A DNA stretch of 26,853 nucleotides from contig JAZKBN010000061.1 of the NCBI GenBank assembly GCA_040388605.1, positions 1-26,853 of the forward strand, in the 5' to 3' direction. Below the pieces are notes generated by a model that was not told the origin of the DNA, did no database searches, and saw only the letters and a program-made list of their open reading frames with translations. Below, in pieces: positions 1-6,465 of this stretch. The position numbers and the translations under genes are program-made. Each line of letters starts with the position of its first letter. Position 1 is the stretch's first letter. This stretch comes from JAZKBN01 sp040388605. Its GTDB lineage: Bacteria > Bacteroidota > Bacteroidia > Cytophagales > Flexibacteraceae.

Positions 1-1
1 G

Positions 2-244
2 GCCGATAAAACAGCCAAAGCCTACATTCGGACATACAGCCCTATGGGCGAATACGGCGGATGGGGAATCAGGTATGGTATAAATAAGGGCTGGCTTTAC
101 AACGTATCGGGTAATATGGGTTTACAGCTTGAATTGCTGGATGGTAAAAAGGTGCTCATTGGAACAAGGAAGCCTGATGAGATTATTGCAGCGCTTAGGA
201 AATCAGGAATGGCGCAGTGTGTGGCGGAAAGTGCTGTGAAATAG
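2..244 (+). CDS. C-terminal part of a small PH-like membrane-associated protein (5' end outside window)
   Basis: The frame is open from the first bases of the window to the TAG at 242-244. The ATG at 44 is therefore probably internal, and this is the C-terminal ~80 residues of a longer protein. Visible sequence includes YSPMGEYGGWGIR, then a Gly/Asn-rich turn, LQLELLDGKKVLIGT and KPDEIIAALRKSG. This beta-strand plus C-terminal helix pattern is like bacterial PH-like domains of small Bacteroidota membrane proteins. The next gene has a closely related C-terminus (LELSNGKSSKIGTQ, PDEIIEALKKS), so the two are tandem paralogues separated by 27 nt. Function is unknown. The family assignment is inference from pattern only. 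Confidence 0.7.
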   Translation, partial: ADKTAKAYIRTYSPMGEYGGWGIRYGINKGWLYNVSGNMGLQLELLDGKKVLIGTRKPDEIIAALRKSGMAQCVAESAVK

Positions 245-271
245 CTTAATGAACATGTTTTAAATACTCTA

Positions 272-835
272 ATGAATACATGGCTCTATAATACCCCTTC
301 TAAAAATTTACTCTTCGCTGAAGAGCAGAAATTCAGTTCATCCGTATTTTGGGCTGCACTTGGCATACACTGCGCTTTCTTAACCATAACTTACTTTTTC
401 TTTTTTTACGAGCAGCCTGAAGACATTTCTTTTTTTTACCTGTGGTGTGTAATTGCTTTAATATTCCCATTCAAATATTTAATGACCACTTTAAAAACCA
501 GGATATGCGAGGAAGGTGTGTATGTGAGATTCAGCCCGTTTTCGCCTTTCTATACTTTTTTCAGCTCGGAAACTATTGTCAGCGCCGAAATTCTTGATTC
601 CGAAGAAGGCAACGTTAATATTATTGTAGGCGGAGTAATAACCACCGGATTCAGATTAAACTTAAACAATATATTCATACCCCGACGTAAAAGCCCTGTT
701 TTGAAACTTGAACTAAGTAACGGTAAGAGTAGTAAAATAGGCACCCAGTTACCCGATGAAATAATAGAGGCTTTGAAAAAATCAGAAAGTATGTCGGCTT
801 GCATCAGGTCAAAAGTTAATAGCATTAGCAGGTAG
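272..835 (+). CDS. Small two-TM protein with C-terminal PH-like domain, paralogue of the preceding gene
   Basis: 187 aa from ATG 272. Two hydrophobic segments (about residues 26-47 and 52-74, rich in Phe and Tyr) form a likely membrane hairpin. A soluble beta-rich region follows and ends in LELSNGKSSKIGTQ and PDEIIEALKKS. That last part matches the C-terminus of the preceding gene almost position by position. The GEYGGWGIR motif of the neighbour is not kept here; the equivalent stretch reads FSPFSPFYTFF, so this copy has diverged. It probably forms a unit with the upstream gene (27-nt gap). No catalytic motif is visible and I do not recognise a function. Confidence 0.75.
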   Translation: MNTWLYNTPSKNLLFAEEQKFSSSVFWAALGIHCAFLTITYFFFFYEQPEDISFFYLWCVIALIFPFKYLMTTLKTRICEEGVYVRFSPFSPFYTFFSSETIVSAEILDSEEGNVNIIVGGVITTGFRLNLNNIFIPRRKSPVLKLELSNGKSSKIGTQLPDEIIEALKKSESMSACIRSKVNSISR

Positions 836-839
836 GCTT

Positions 840-870
840 ATTATAATGCCCAACAGATTTGCATTATAAT
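840..870 (+). terminator. Hairpin just after the tandem membrane-protein genes
   Basis: A perfect 10-bp stem ATTATAATGC / GCATTATAAT encloses an 11-nt loop and starts 5 nt after the stop codon at 833-835. Its position suits a terminator. However, the stem is AT-rich and no T-run follows, so it may instead protect the mRNA 3' end or have no role. Confidence 0.35.
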
Positions 871-1014
871 CAGGACTTTAAGGCTTATTTCTTAAAATTC
901 AGTTAAACCCTGGCTATGAACATTGTTATATCATAATAATACTGAACTTGCAGTCAGGTAAAACAATAATACCTCCTGTTATCGGTCCTTATGCAGCAGG
1001 TAAATTAATGGAAT

Positions 1015-2880
1015 ATGGTTGCTGAATTTTTTGGCGGGTTATGCTCCGGCCGTGTTTTGCGCACTGTTATTTGTTTTGCAATGTGCCTTGCATTTTGCCT
1101 CAGCGGACTTAAACCTGCCGAGGCACAGCACAGCAATGCAGAAAAAGAAGACAGCCTTGCCCGTGAGCTGAAAATTGCTAAAACGACCGTTCAAACTGCC
1201 AATGCCCTGGTTGGCTATGGCAATTATTATTTCACTAACCGCGATTCATCAAAGGCATTTCCGTATATGCGGCAGGCATTGTTTACTGCCGCACATAATA
1301 ACAACGATTCGCTGAAAACAGTGGTTCGCTGGCACTTCATACTCATGCTGCAAAGCTTCGGGCAGGATTTGCAGGCATTGGCTTACCTTGATGAAATAAA
1401 TATTAAATACCTCGGGTTTATGAAAAACCCGGTTACCCGCATATTATTCCGAAAAGGCCTTACATACCATAACCAAGGAAAATACCCGGAAGCTGTTAAA
1501 GCTTATGTAGACGGGCTCAGGGCAATAAAAGATACAACAGACTTTGGCGTTATTGGCCTGCTTCACCGCAACCTGGCTGTTTCTATTGGCATGGGCGGCA
1601 ACCGCGAAGAAGTGTTGGCACATTGTACCGAGGCCATTAAATATTTCCGAAAAGCAGGTGACTTAAATTCAGAAGGCACTGTACATATTACTTTAAGCAA
1701 TGTGTACACCAATGCAGCAGATGTAATCAATGCAGAAAAACACCTTCAACTTGCTGTTTCCATGTTCAGGAAAACGAAAAGATATAAGGGTTTGGCATCT
1801 GCTTATGGCAATCTTGGCTCTTTAGAATCTGAAAGGGGCAACTATAAAAAGGCGCTTCAATACCTTTCAGACGCCATCAGGATCAGGCATGATTCTGTTG
1901 CCGGGGCCATGGTGCCTGATTTTGTTTCGGCAATTGCTGAAACGTATTTCAAAATGAAGCAATATGATAAAGCCATATTCTTCAGCGACAGCTCTATTGC
2001 CATGATTAAGCGGGAACAAAAACGCGGCCTTCTTGACGAAGCTTACTACCTGCGTGCCCGTATTTATGATGAAGTCGGAAACTATAAAGAGGCCATTAAA
2101 TACCTGAAGCTGCATTATGCCTTAAAGGATACTATATACCATTTCGACCGCGAGAAGATTTTACAGGAAACCCATACCAAATACAAAACGGAGGTTAAAG
2201 AGCAGGAAAACAAGCTGCTTAAAAAAGACCTTGAAACAGAAAACACGCGCCGTTGGTTGCTGCTGACCGGCATTGCTGCCCTCGTTGTGGTTCTGATACT
2301 TAGTACTTTCCTTTTTCTGACGCGCATTAAAGCGGCCGTAAGGCAAAGGGAGTTCCTGGAAAGCAACCTTGCCCATGAAAAACTACAGCAGGAGCTTGAA
2401 AAGCGCGTTGCCGCTGCCGAGCAGGCCCGCATGGTTACCGAACAGAATGCCCTGAAAGCAAACCTTGAACAGAAAAACACCGAACTGAGCAACCTTACAG
2501 CCTATATGGTGCGTAAGAACGAGATTATTGCCAGCATGAAGCTGAATATTGAAAAAGTGCATGGTAAAGATAAAAAGCTGGAAAGGGTAATGGAAGAAAT
2601 GGATTCCTTTATTGACCTTGACCAGGAATGGAAAGAATTCCTGCGCTGTTTCGAGGCCGTGAACCCGGGCTTTAATGAAAGGCTGAACAGCCATTGCCCT
2701 GACCTTACCCAAAAAGAGGTTAAAATGTGCAGCTATATACGCATGAACCTGGAAGTAAAAGAAATAGGCCGCCTGCTGAATATTACCGATGCCAGCATAC
2801 ATAATTTCCGGTCGAGGCTGCGCAAAAAACTGAACCTTGATCCGGGGGCAGATATTAATAACTTCCTGAATAATTTATAA
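1015..2880 (+). CDS. TPR-repeat membrane regulator with C-terminal LuxR-like HTH
   Basis: 621 aa. An N-terminal signal sequence ends near AEAQ (about residue 37). Residues ~45-390 are helical repeats with TPR character, for example the NLGSLESERGNYKKALQYL type of unit. One transmembrane helix lies at ~413-436 (WLLLTGIAALVVVLILSTF). A charged coiled coil follows (~437-520), then a helix-turn-helix at ~564-608 (LTQKEVKMCSYI...VKEIGRLLNI...SIHNFRSRLRKKL) resembling LuxR/GerE-type DNA-binding domains. In Bacteroidota this layout (periplasmic TPR sensor, TM, cytoplasmic coiled coil, HTH) is typical of one-component transmembrane regulators. The ligand and targets cannot be read from the sequence. 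The gene stands alone and converges on the minus-strand sigma-factor operon, 59 nt away. Confidence 0.85.
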   Translation: MVAEFFGGLCSGRVLRTVICFAMCLAFCLSGLKPAEAQHSNAEKEDSLARELKIAKTTVQTANALVGYGNYYFTNRDSSKAFPYMRQALFTAAHNNNDSLKTVVRWHFILMLQSFGQDLQALAYLDEINIKYLGFMKNPVTRILFRKGLTYHNQGKYPEAVKAYVDGLRAIKDTTDFGVIGLLHRNLAVSIGMGGNREEVLAHCTEAIKYFRKAGDLNSEGTVHITLSNVYTNAADVINAEKHLQLAVSMFRKTKRYKGLASAYGNLGSLESERGNYKKALQYLSDAIRIRHDSVAGAMVPDFVSAIAETYFKMKQYDKAIFFSDSSIAMIKREQKRGLLDEAYYLRARIYDEVGNYKEAIKYLKLHYALKDTIYHFDREKILQETHTKYKTEVKEQENKLLKKDLETENTRRWLLLTGIAALVVVLILSTFLFLTRIKAAVRQREFLESNLAHEKLQQELEKRVAAAEQARMVTEQNALKANLEQKNTELSNLTAYMVRKNEIIASMKLNIEKVHGKDKKLERVMEEMDSFIDLDQEWKEFLRCFEAVNPGFNERLNSHCPDLTQKEVKMCSYIRMNLEVKEIGRLLNITDASIHNFRSRLRKKLNLDPGADINNFLNNL

Positions 2881-2939
2881 GTGCAGGTATTTCACCTCGG
2901 CCTTACTGCGTGCAATTTTGCCGGAATGCAGGCAGAATT

Positions 2940-3434
2940 TTAATGCTCCGGCCCGTGTTCATGTCGGCCCGGACCGGGGCCATGGGGAGGTGTCATCATT
3001 TGCAGCGCCTCGTCTATTACCGAATCGAATTTTTGCTGTTGTTCAGCATTGCATAAAGCGCGTACTTCTTTAAAATGGTAAAAAGTAACCAGCTCAATGT
3101 TTCTCTGGCAGGCTCCTACGGAATCAGACAAGGCTATAATCCGGAGCGAATCAAGCGCTTGCCCTTTTAAAATCTTATGTATGCTTCGGCGGAAACCGCC
3201 GGCTTTACGGCGAAAACCCTCCACAGCCTCATGGTGGTGAAAGCGCATTTCCTCGTATGCCTCTTCCTGTTCCGGGCTCAGGGAAAGCTCACGGGTGAGG
3301 TATTCGGCCGGTGACTCATGCCTGTTGCCTGAATTGCCGGGGGAACGAAAAAACACAAGCCAGCCAAGCGTGCTTAAATTAAGCAGCACCAAAACCAGGA
3401 TAATATACTTAAGAAACGTTTCAGGTTTCTGCAT
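2940..3434 (-). CDS. Membrane-anchored periplasmic metal-sensor-like protein (Spy/CpxP/CnrX type) with His-rich tail
   Basis: 164 aa. There is one N-terminal TM helix (residues 9-29), then an all-helical periplasmic domain. The LSLSPEQEEAYEEMRFHHHEA segment (50-70) and the later HFKEVRALCNAEQQQKFDSVI stretch are characteristic of the heavy-metal-resistance/Spy-like family (CnrX, ZraP, CpxP relatives). The C-terminus, residues 151-164, is rich in His (HGPGPGRHEHGPEH), and FHHHEA adds three more, all plausible metal ligands. It is the last gene of a three-gene unit: its ATG lies one base beyond the stop of the anti-sigma-like gene. By analogy with CnrH-CnrY-CnrX it could relay periplasmic metal status to the anti-sigma factor. 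The metal is not determined; copper is suggested only by the divergent operon. Confidence 0.75.
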   Translation of the reverse strand: MQKPETFLKYIILVLVLLNLSTLGWLVFFRSPGNSGNRHESPAEYLTRELSLSPEQEEAYEEMRFHHHEAVEGFRRKAGGFRRSIHKILKGQALDSLRIIALSDSVGACQRNIELVTFYHFKEVRALCNAEQQQKFDSVIDEALQMMTPPHGPGPGRHEHGPEH

Positions 3435-3435
3435 G

Positions 3436-3741
3436 TCAGATATTTCCTAAGGGCTTAAAATAATCATCTGAAATAATATTCTGAGGGCTTAGTTCGCCTG
3501 CTTGGCTCCCGGGTTTCAGGCCAATGAGGCAGAACAGGTTAATTCCTATGAGCAAGACTACCCCGGCGCTCAGCCCAAACCTGAACAAGGGTGAAAGCTG
3601 CCTTGTAAGCTGTGCGGGCATTGCCATGCTTTTATTCAGCAATTCAAGGGTACGCGCTTCAAGGTAAGCGGGGGGGGCTGCAGGCTGCATGCCTTTCAGG
3701 GAACCCAGCACCTCGTTTGTCCATTTTTCTTTGCCTTTCAT
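3436..3741 (-). CDS. Small single-pass membrane protein, probable anti-sigma factor
   Basis: I place the start at ATG 3741 (101 aa). A longer frame reaches back to 3891, but that extension overlaps the sigma-factor gene and has no family-like sequence, whereas MKGKEKWTNEVLGSLKGM is a typical start for short Bacteroidota anti-sigma-like proteins. The cytoplasmic part (1-54) is helical and contains APPAYLEARTLELL. One TM helix follows at ~55-75 (LSAGVVLLIGINLFCLIGL), then a 26-residue periplasmic tail. It lies 73 nt after the ECF sigma gene and 1 nt before the metal-sensor-like gene. The anti-sigma role is inferred from topology and position, since no zinc-binding HxxxCxxC motif is present. Confidence 0.7.
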   Translation of the reverse strand: MKGKEKWTNEVLGSLKGMQPAAPPAYLEARTLELLNKSMAMPAQLTRQLSPLFRFGLSAGVVLLIGINLFCLIGLKPGSQAGELSPQNIISDDYFKPLGNI

Positions 3742-3814
3742 TGGAATGTGTATTTTAACCGGTTGGTATTTAATGCGATCTGCTTTGCCTGATATTAAAT
3801 AATAAATACGGAGC

Positions 3815-4402
3815 TTATCTTTCGTGGCTGTCGTAATAAGCGCCAAGCAACTTCCTGAGCCGGGCGCGGGCCCTGAACATGAGGCTTTCAACGGCGCTTA
3901 CCGAAATATTCATGCTTTCGGCAATATCCTGGTAGCTCAGCTGCTCGGTTTCAAACAAAATAAAGGCCACTTTTTGCTGCTCGGGCAATTGATTTATTGC
4001 GGCGAAGAGTATGGCAGCCCGCTCCTTATTTTCGAGGCTAAGGCCAGGGTGCACAAACTCAACGGGCTCGAAGGCAGATGTGCCGCCACCGAATAACTCT
4101 GACAAAGACTGCATGAAGCCAAAGCGCTTTTTTCGCCTGCGTTTACGCAAATGCTCAAGCGACTTTGTGGTGGTAATACGGTACAGCCAGGTGCTCAGCT
4201 TAGATTCGCCTTTAAAGCTGCTGATGTTTTTGAAAACGGTAATAAACACCTCCTGGCTAATGTCTTCTGCATCGGGCGGGTACTGCACAATGCTTAAGGC
4301 AGTGTTGTACACCATTCGTCCGTATGCACGCATCAATTCCTTAAACCCCTTGGATTCAGCATTTTTAAGGGAAGAAATCAGCGCGGGTTCATCCAACATC
4401 AA
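3815..4402 (-). CDS. ECF-type RNA polymerase sigma factor (sigma-70 family)
   Basis: 195 aa, starting at the Met-Met pair at 4402. Region sigma2 (~20-90) includes DAEDISQEVFITVFKNI and STWLYRITTTKSLEHLRKRR, the usual core-binding and -10 recognition helices. A linker (~91-125) contains a Gly-rich stretch. Region sigma4 (~127-188) includes LPEQQKVAFIL...LSYQDIAESMNISVSAVESLMFRARARLRKLL, a clear -35-binding HTH. No extra C-terminal extension is present. It leads an operon with the anti-sigma-like and metal-sensor-like genes and faces the copper-protein operon across a 180-nt shared region. Autoregulation and control of the divergent operon are plausible but not shown. Confidence 0.93.
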   Translation of the reverse strand: MMLDEPALISSLKNAESKGFKELMRAYGRMVYNTALSIVQYPPDAEDISQEVFITVFKNISSFKGESKLSTWLYRITTTKSLEHLRKRRRKKRFGFMQSLSELFGGGTSAFEPVEFVHPGLSLENKERAAILFAAINQLPEQQKVAFILFETEQLSYQDIAESMNISVSAVESLMFRARARLRKLLGAYYDSHER

Positions 4403-4457
4403 GGCTTGGGCCGGAAGCCGTAAATTGGTTTGAATCTATAATTGATAAGATGCCCAT

Positions 4458-4473
4458 GCCGGAAAATACCGGC
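4458..4473. promoter_or_regulatory. Inverted repeat in the divergent promoter region, copy 1
   Basis: GCCGG-AAAATA-CCGGC is a perfect 5-bp dyad flanked by CATG on each side (offset by one base). It lies 56 nt upstream of the sigma-factor ATG and resembles the second dyad at 4552-4568. It has no T-run, so an operator is more likely than a terminator. The role is inferred. Confidence 0.35.
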
Positions 4474-4551
4474 GCATGGATAGAAAATATTGTTAATTAC
4501 AGCAAAATGTACCTATACCTGTATTTATCAGGCCTAATATTGGAATAATTT

Positions 4552-4568
4552 ACCGGAATATTTTCGGT
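4552..4568. promoter_or_regulatory. Inverted repeat just upstream of the MbnP-like gene, copy 2
   Basis: ACCGGAATATTTTCGGT is a 17-nt imperfect dyad with ACCG/CGGT ends and an AT core. Six of eight pairs match. It ends 14 nt before the ATG at 4583. It overlaps TATTTTCG (4559-4566), a poor match to the Bacteroidota -7 box, with a TTG 16 nt upstream (4540-4542). Both dyads share the CCGG and TATTTTC(C)GG words when one is read in reverse. An operator for a regulator of the copper operon is possible. Confidence 0.35.
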
Positions 4569-4582
4569 CACCCCGCAAGTTC

Positions 4583-5419
4583 ATGGCAAATCAGGCATCT
4601 GACAATCAAAACCTACAAATTGTTTACCTTACAGACCCTGCCTTTATACTTCCGAATCATTTGAAAGCATGGCTTAATGATGGTATTTACAAACGGGCAA
4701 TTGCGCTGATACCCATTTACCTGGGCTTGGTTTTGCTGAGCTCCTTAAATGCAAAGGCACAGGGCCTGGAAACTGTAAGCCTTCAAATTATGCCTGTGTT
4801 CGGAAACACCATTATAAAAACAGGCGATGAAACAATTACAAAAGTTCGGCTCGAAAGCGGCACTAAGGACAGCTTGGCAATCAGCAATTTCAGGTTCTAC
4901 ATATCAGGTACCAGGCTGATGCTTAACAATGAAACGATTTGGGCCGAAGCGGGCATAGGCAGCTATCATTTAGCAGATGCATCAAAGCCGGCAAGCCTGC
5001 AAATTCCTTTAAACATTCCGAAGGGAATTGCTTATAACCGAATAGCTTTTAATCTGGGCATAGACAGCCTGACAAATGCCGGCGGGGCAAAGGGCGGCAG
5101 CCTTGATGCAGCCAACGGCATGTATTGGGCCTGGCACAGCGGGTATATTAACATGATTCTTGAAGGCAGCAGCCCCCTTTGCAAAACGCGAAAACATGGT
5201 TTCCAATATCATTTAGGCGGTTTCAGGCAGGGCGAATACTGCATGCAAAAAATAGTACTGCCTGTTAACAACAAAGCCGCAACCATTCAAATCAAGGCCG
5301 ATGCCTCGGTATTTATAAATCGGGAAATGCTGGTTAATGAGGCCAACAGCATGACACCCGGCAAGCGGGTTACTGAACTTTCTAAAAAGGCGGCAGGAAT
5401 GTTTTCTGTCGGTAATTAG
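4583..5419 (+). CDS. MbnP-like (CorA/MopE-related) periplasmic copper-binding protein
   Basis: 278 aa. The family signature GMYWAWHSGYINMILEG lies at ~179-195, preceded by ISNFRFYISG (100-109) and followed by HGFQYHLGGF (205-214). These are hallmarks of MbnP proteins, whose copper site in methanotrophs uses a tryptophan oxidised to kynurenine. Candidate residues are W182, W184, H185, H205 and H210; which Trp would be modified is not evident. C200 and C220 may form a disulfide. The hydrophobic export segment (residues 38-60, ending NAKAQ) is preceded by an unusual 37-residue leader, so the true start may be internal, such as TTG 4661, though no in-frame ATG exists between. The next gene, 37 nt on, is the partner di-heme enzyme. 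In established systems MbnH performs the Trp oxidation on MbnP; applying this here is inference. Confidence 0.8.
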   Translation: MANQASDNQNLQIVYLTDPAFILPNHLKAWLNDGIYKRAIALIPIYLGLVLLSSLNAKAQGLETVSLQIMPVFGNTIIKTGDETITKVRLESGTKDSLAISNFRFYISGTRLMLNNETIWAEAGIGSYHLADASKPASLQIPLNIPKGIAYNRIAFNLGIDSLTNAGGAKGGSLDAANGMYWAWHSGYINMILEGSSPLCKTRKHGFQYHLGGFRQGEYCMQKIVLPVNNKAATIQIKADASVFINREMLVNEANSMTPGKRVTELSKKAAGMFSVGN

Positions 5420-5456
5420 GTAAACTGTTTACCGGCAAAGCCGATAACCGAAAAAA

Positions 5457-6464
5457 ATGAGGAAGGTTATTTACCTTATTCTGCCCGCATTCATTTTCCT
5501 GTGCAGCGCATTTGCGCAGGAAAGCGATACGCCCTTTTCGGTACCGGCCGGCTGGCCTGAGCCTGCCTATGATTTCAGCAGCAATCCGCTGAGAAAGCCG
5601 GTGATTGAGCTCGGTAAAGCCCTTTTCTTCGACCCGGTATTATCGCGCGATAATACAATATCATGCGCGAGCTGCCACCTGCCCCAAACCGGTTTTTCAC
5701 ATACCGACCATGACCTGAGCCACGGCATTGAAAACAGGATAGGCACACGCAACAGCCCGGCCCTTGTAAACCTTGCATGGAGCAGGTCTTTCATGTGGGA
5801 TGGCGCCGTACATAATCTCGATATGCAGGCACTTGCCCCCATTACCAACCCGGATGAAATGGACGAAAGCATGCCAAAGGTGATTGCAAAGCTGCAGGCC
5901 TTACCCGCTTACAGATCGCAATTCGCTAAGGCCTTTGCCGACAGCCAGGTTACAGGTGAACATGCTTTAAAAGCATTGTCGCAGTACATGCTTACGCTGA
6001 TCAGCTGCAGGGCTAAGTATGATTTGGTGCAAAACGGCGAGGCTGTGTTTAATGAATACGAGCAGCGCGGCTACAGCCTGTTTAAAAGGCATTGCGCCTC
6101 ATGCCATACCGAGCCGCTGTTTACAAACAACAGCTTCGAGACCATAGGCCTGCCGCCTGATACAAGCCTGCATGATACAGGGCGCATGAAAATTACCGGC
6201 AAACCCGCCGACCTGCATAAATACAAGGTGCCCAGCCTCAGAAATATTGAAGTAACGTACCCATATATGCACGACGGCCGCTTCAAAAGCCTGCAAATGG
6301 TGCTTTTCCATTACAGTTCCGGTATTGAAAAAAGCAATAACCTGCCCCGCAGGCTTAAAGGCGGCCTTCCTTTAAATGAAGAAAACAAGCGTGACCTCAT
6401 TGCCTTCCTGAAAACCTTAACCGACGAAACCTTTCTGCATAACCCCAATTATTTACCTAACTGA
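5457..6464 (+). CDS. Di-heme cytochrome c peroxidase family protein, MbnH/MauG-like
   Basis: 335 aa with a signal peptide ending FAQ (~1-20). Two CxxCH heme-attachment sites are present: CASCH at 70-74 and CASCH at 213-217. Between them is the conserved LVNLAWSRSFMWDG (104-115) and ITNPDEM (129-135). The PYMHDGRF segment (269-276) carries the Tyr/Met candidates for the distal ligand of the second heme; I cannot tell peroxidase from MauG-type chemistry from this alone. The family reduces peroxide or oxidises protein residues in the periplasm. Its position between an MbnP-like gene and a YHYH gene points to the MbnH role: oxidative maturation of the MbnP copper site. The stop and the next ATG are separated by one base, so translation is probably coupled. 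Confidence 0.85.
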   Translation: MRKVIYLILPAFIFLCSAFAQESDTPFSVPAGWPEPAYDFSSNPLRKPVIELGKALFFDPVLSRDNTISCASCHLPQTGFSHTDHDLSHGIENRIGTRNSPALVNLAWSRSFMWDGAVHNLDMQALAPITNPDEMDESMPKVIAKLQALPAYRSQFAKAFADSQVTGEHALKALSQYMLTLISCRAKYDLVQNGEAVFNEYEQRGYSLFKRHCASCHTEPLFTNNSFETIGLPPDTSLHDTGRMKITGKPADLHKYKVPSLRNIEVTYPYMHDGRFKSLQMVLFHYSSGIEKSNNLPRRLKGGLPLNEENKRDLIAFLKTLTDETFLHNPNYLPN

Positions 6465-6465
6465 A

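Noticed and set aside
2115..2802. Minus-strand frames opposite the TPR regulator
   Set aside because: They are antisense to a well-supported gene and have Cys/Ser/Phe-rich shadow composition.
3742..3891. N-terminal extension of the anti-sigma-like frame
   Set aside because: It overlaps the end of the sigma-factor gene and gives low-complexity sequence; ATG 3741 gives a normal protein.
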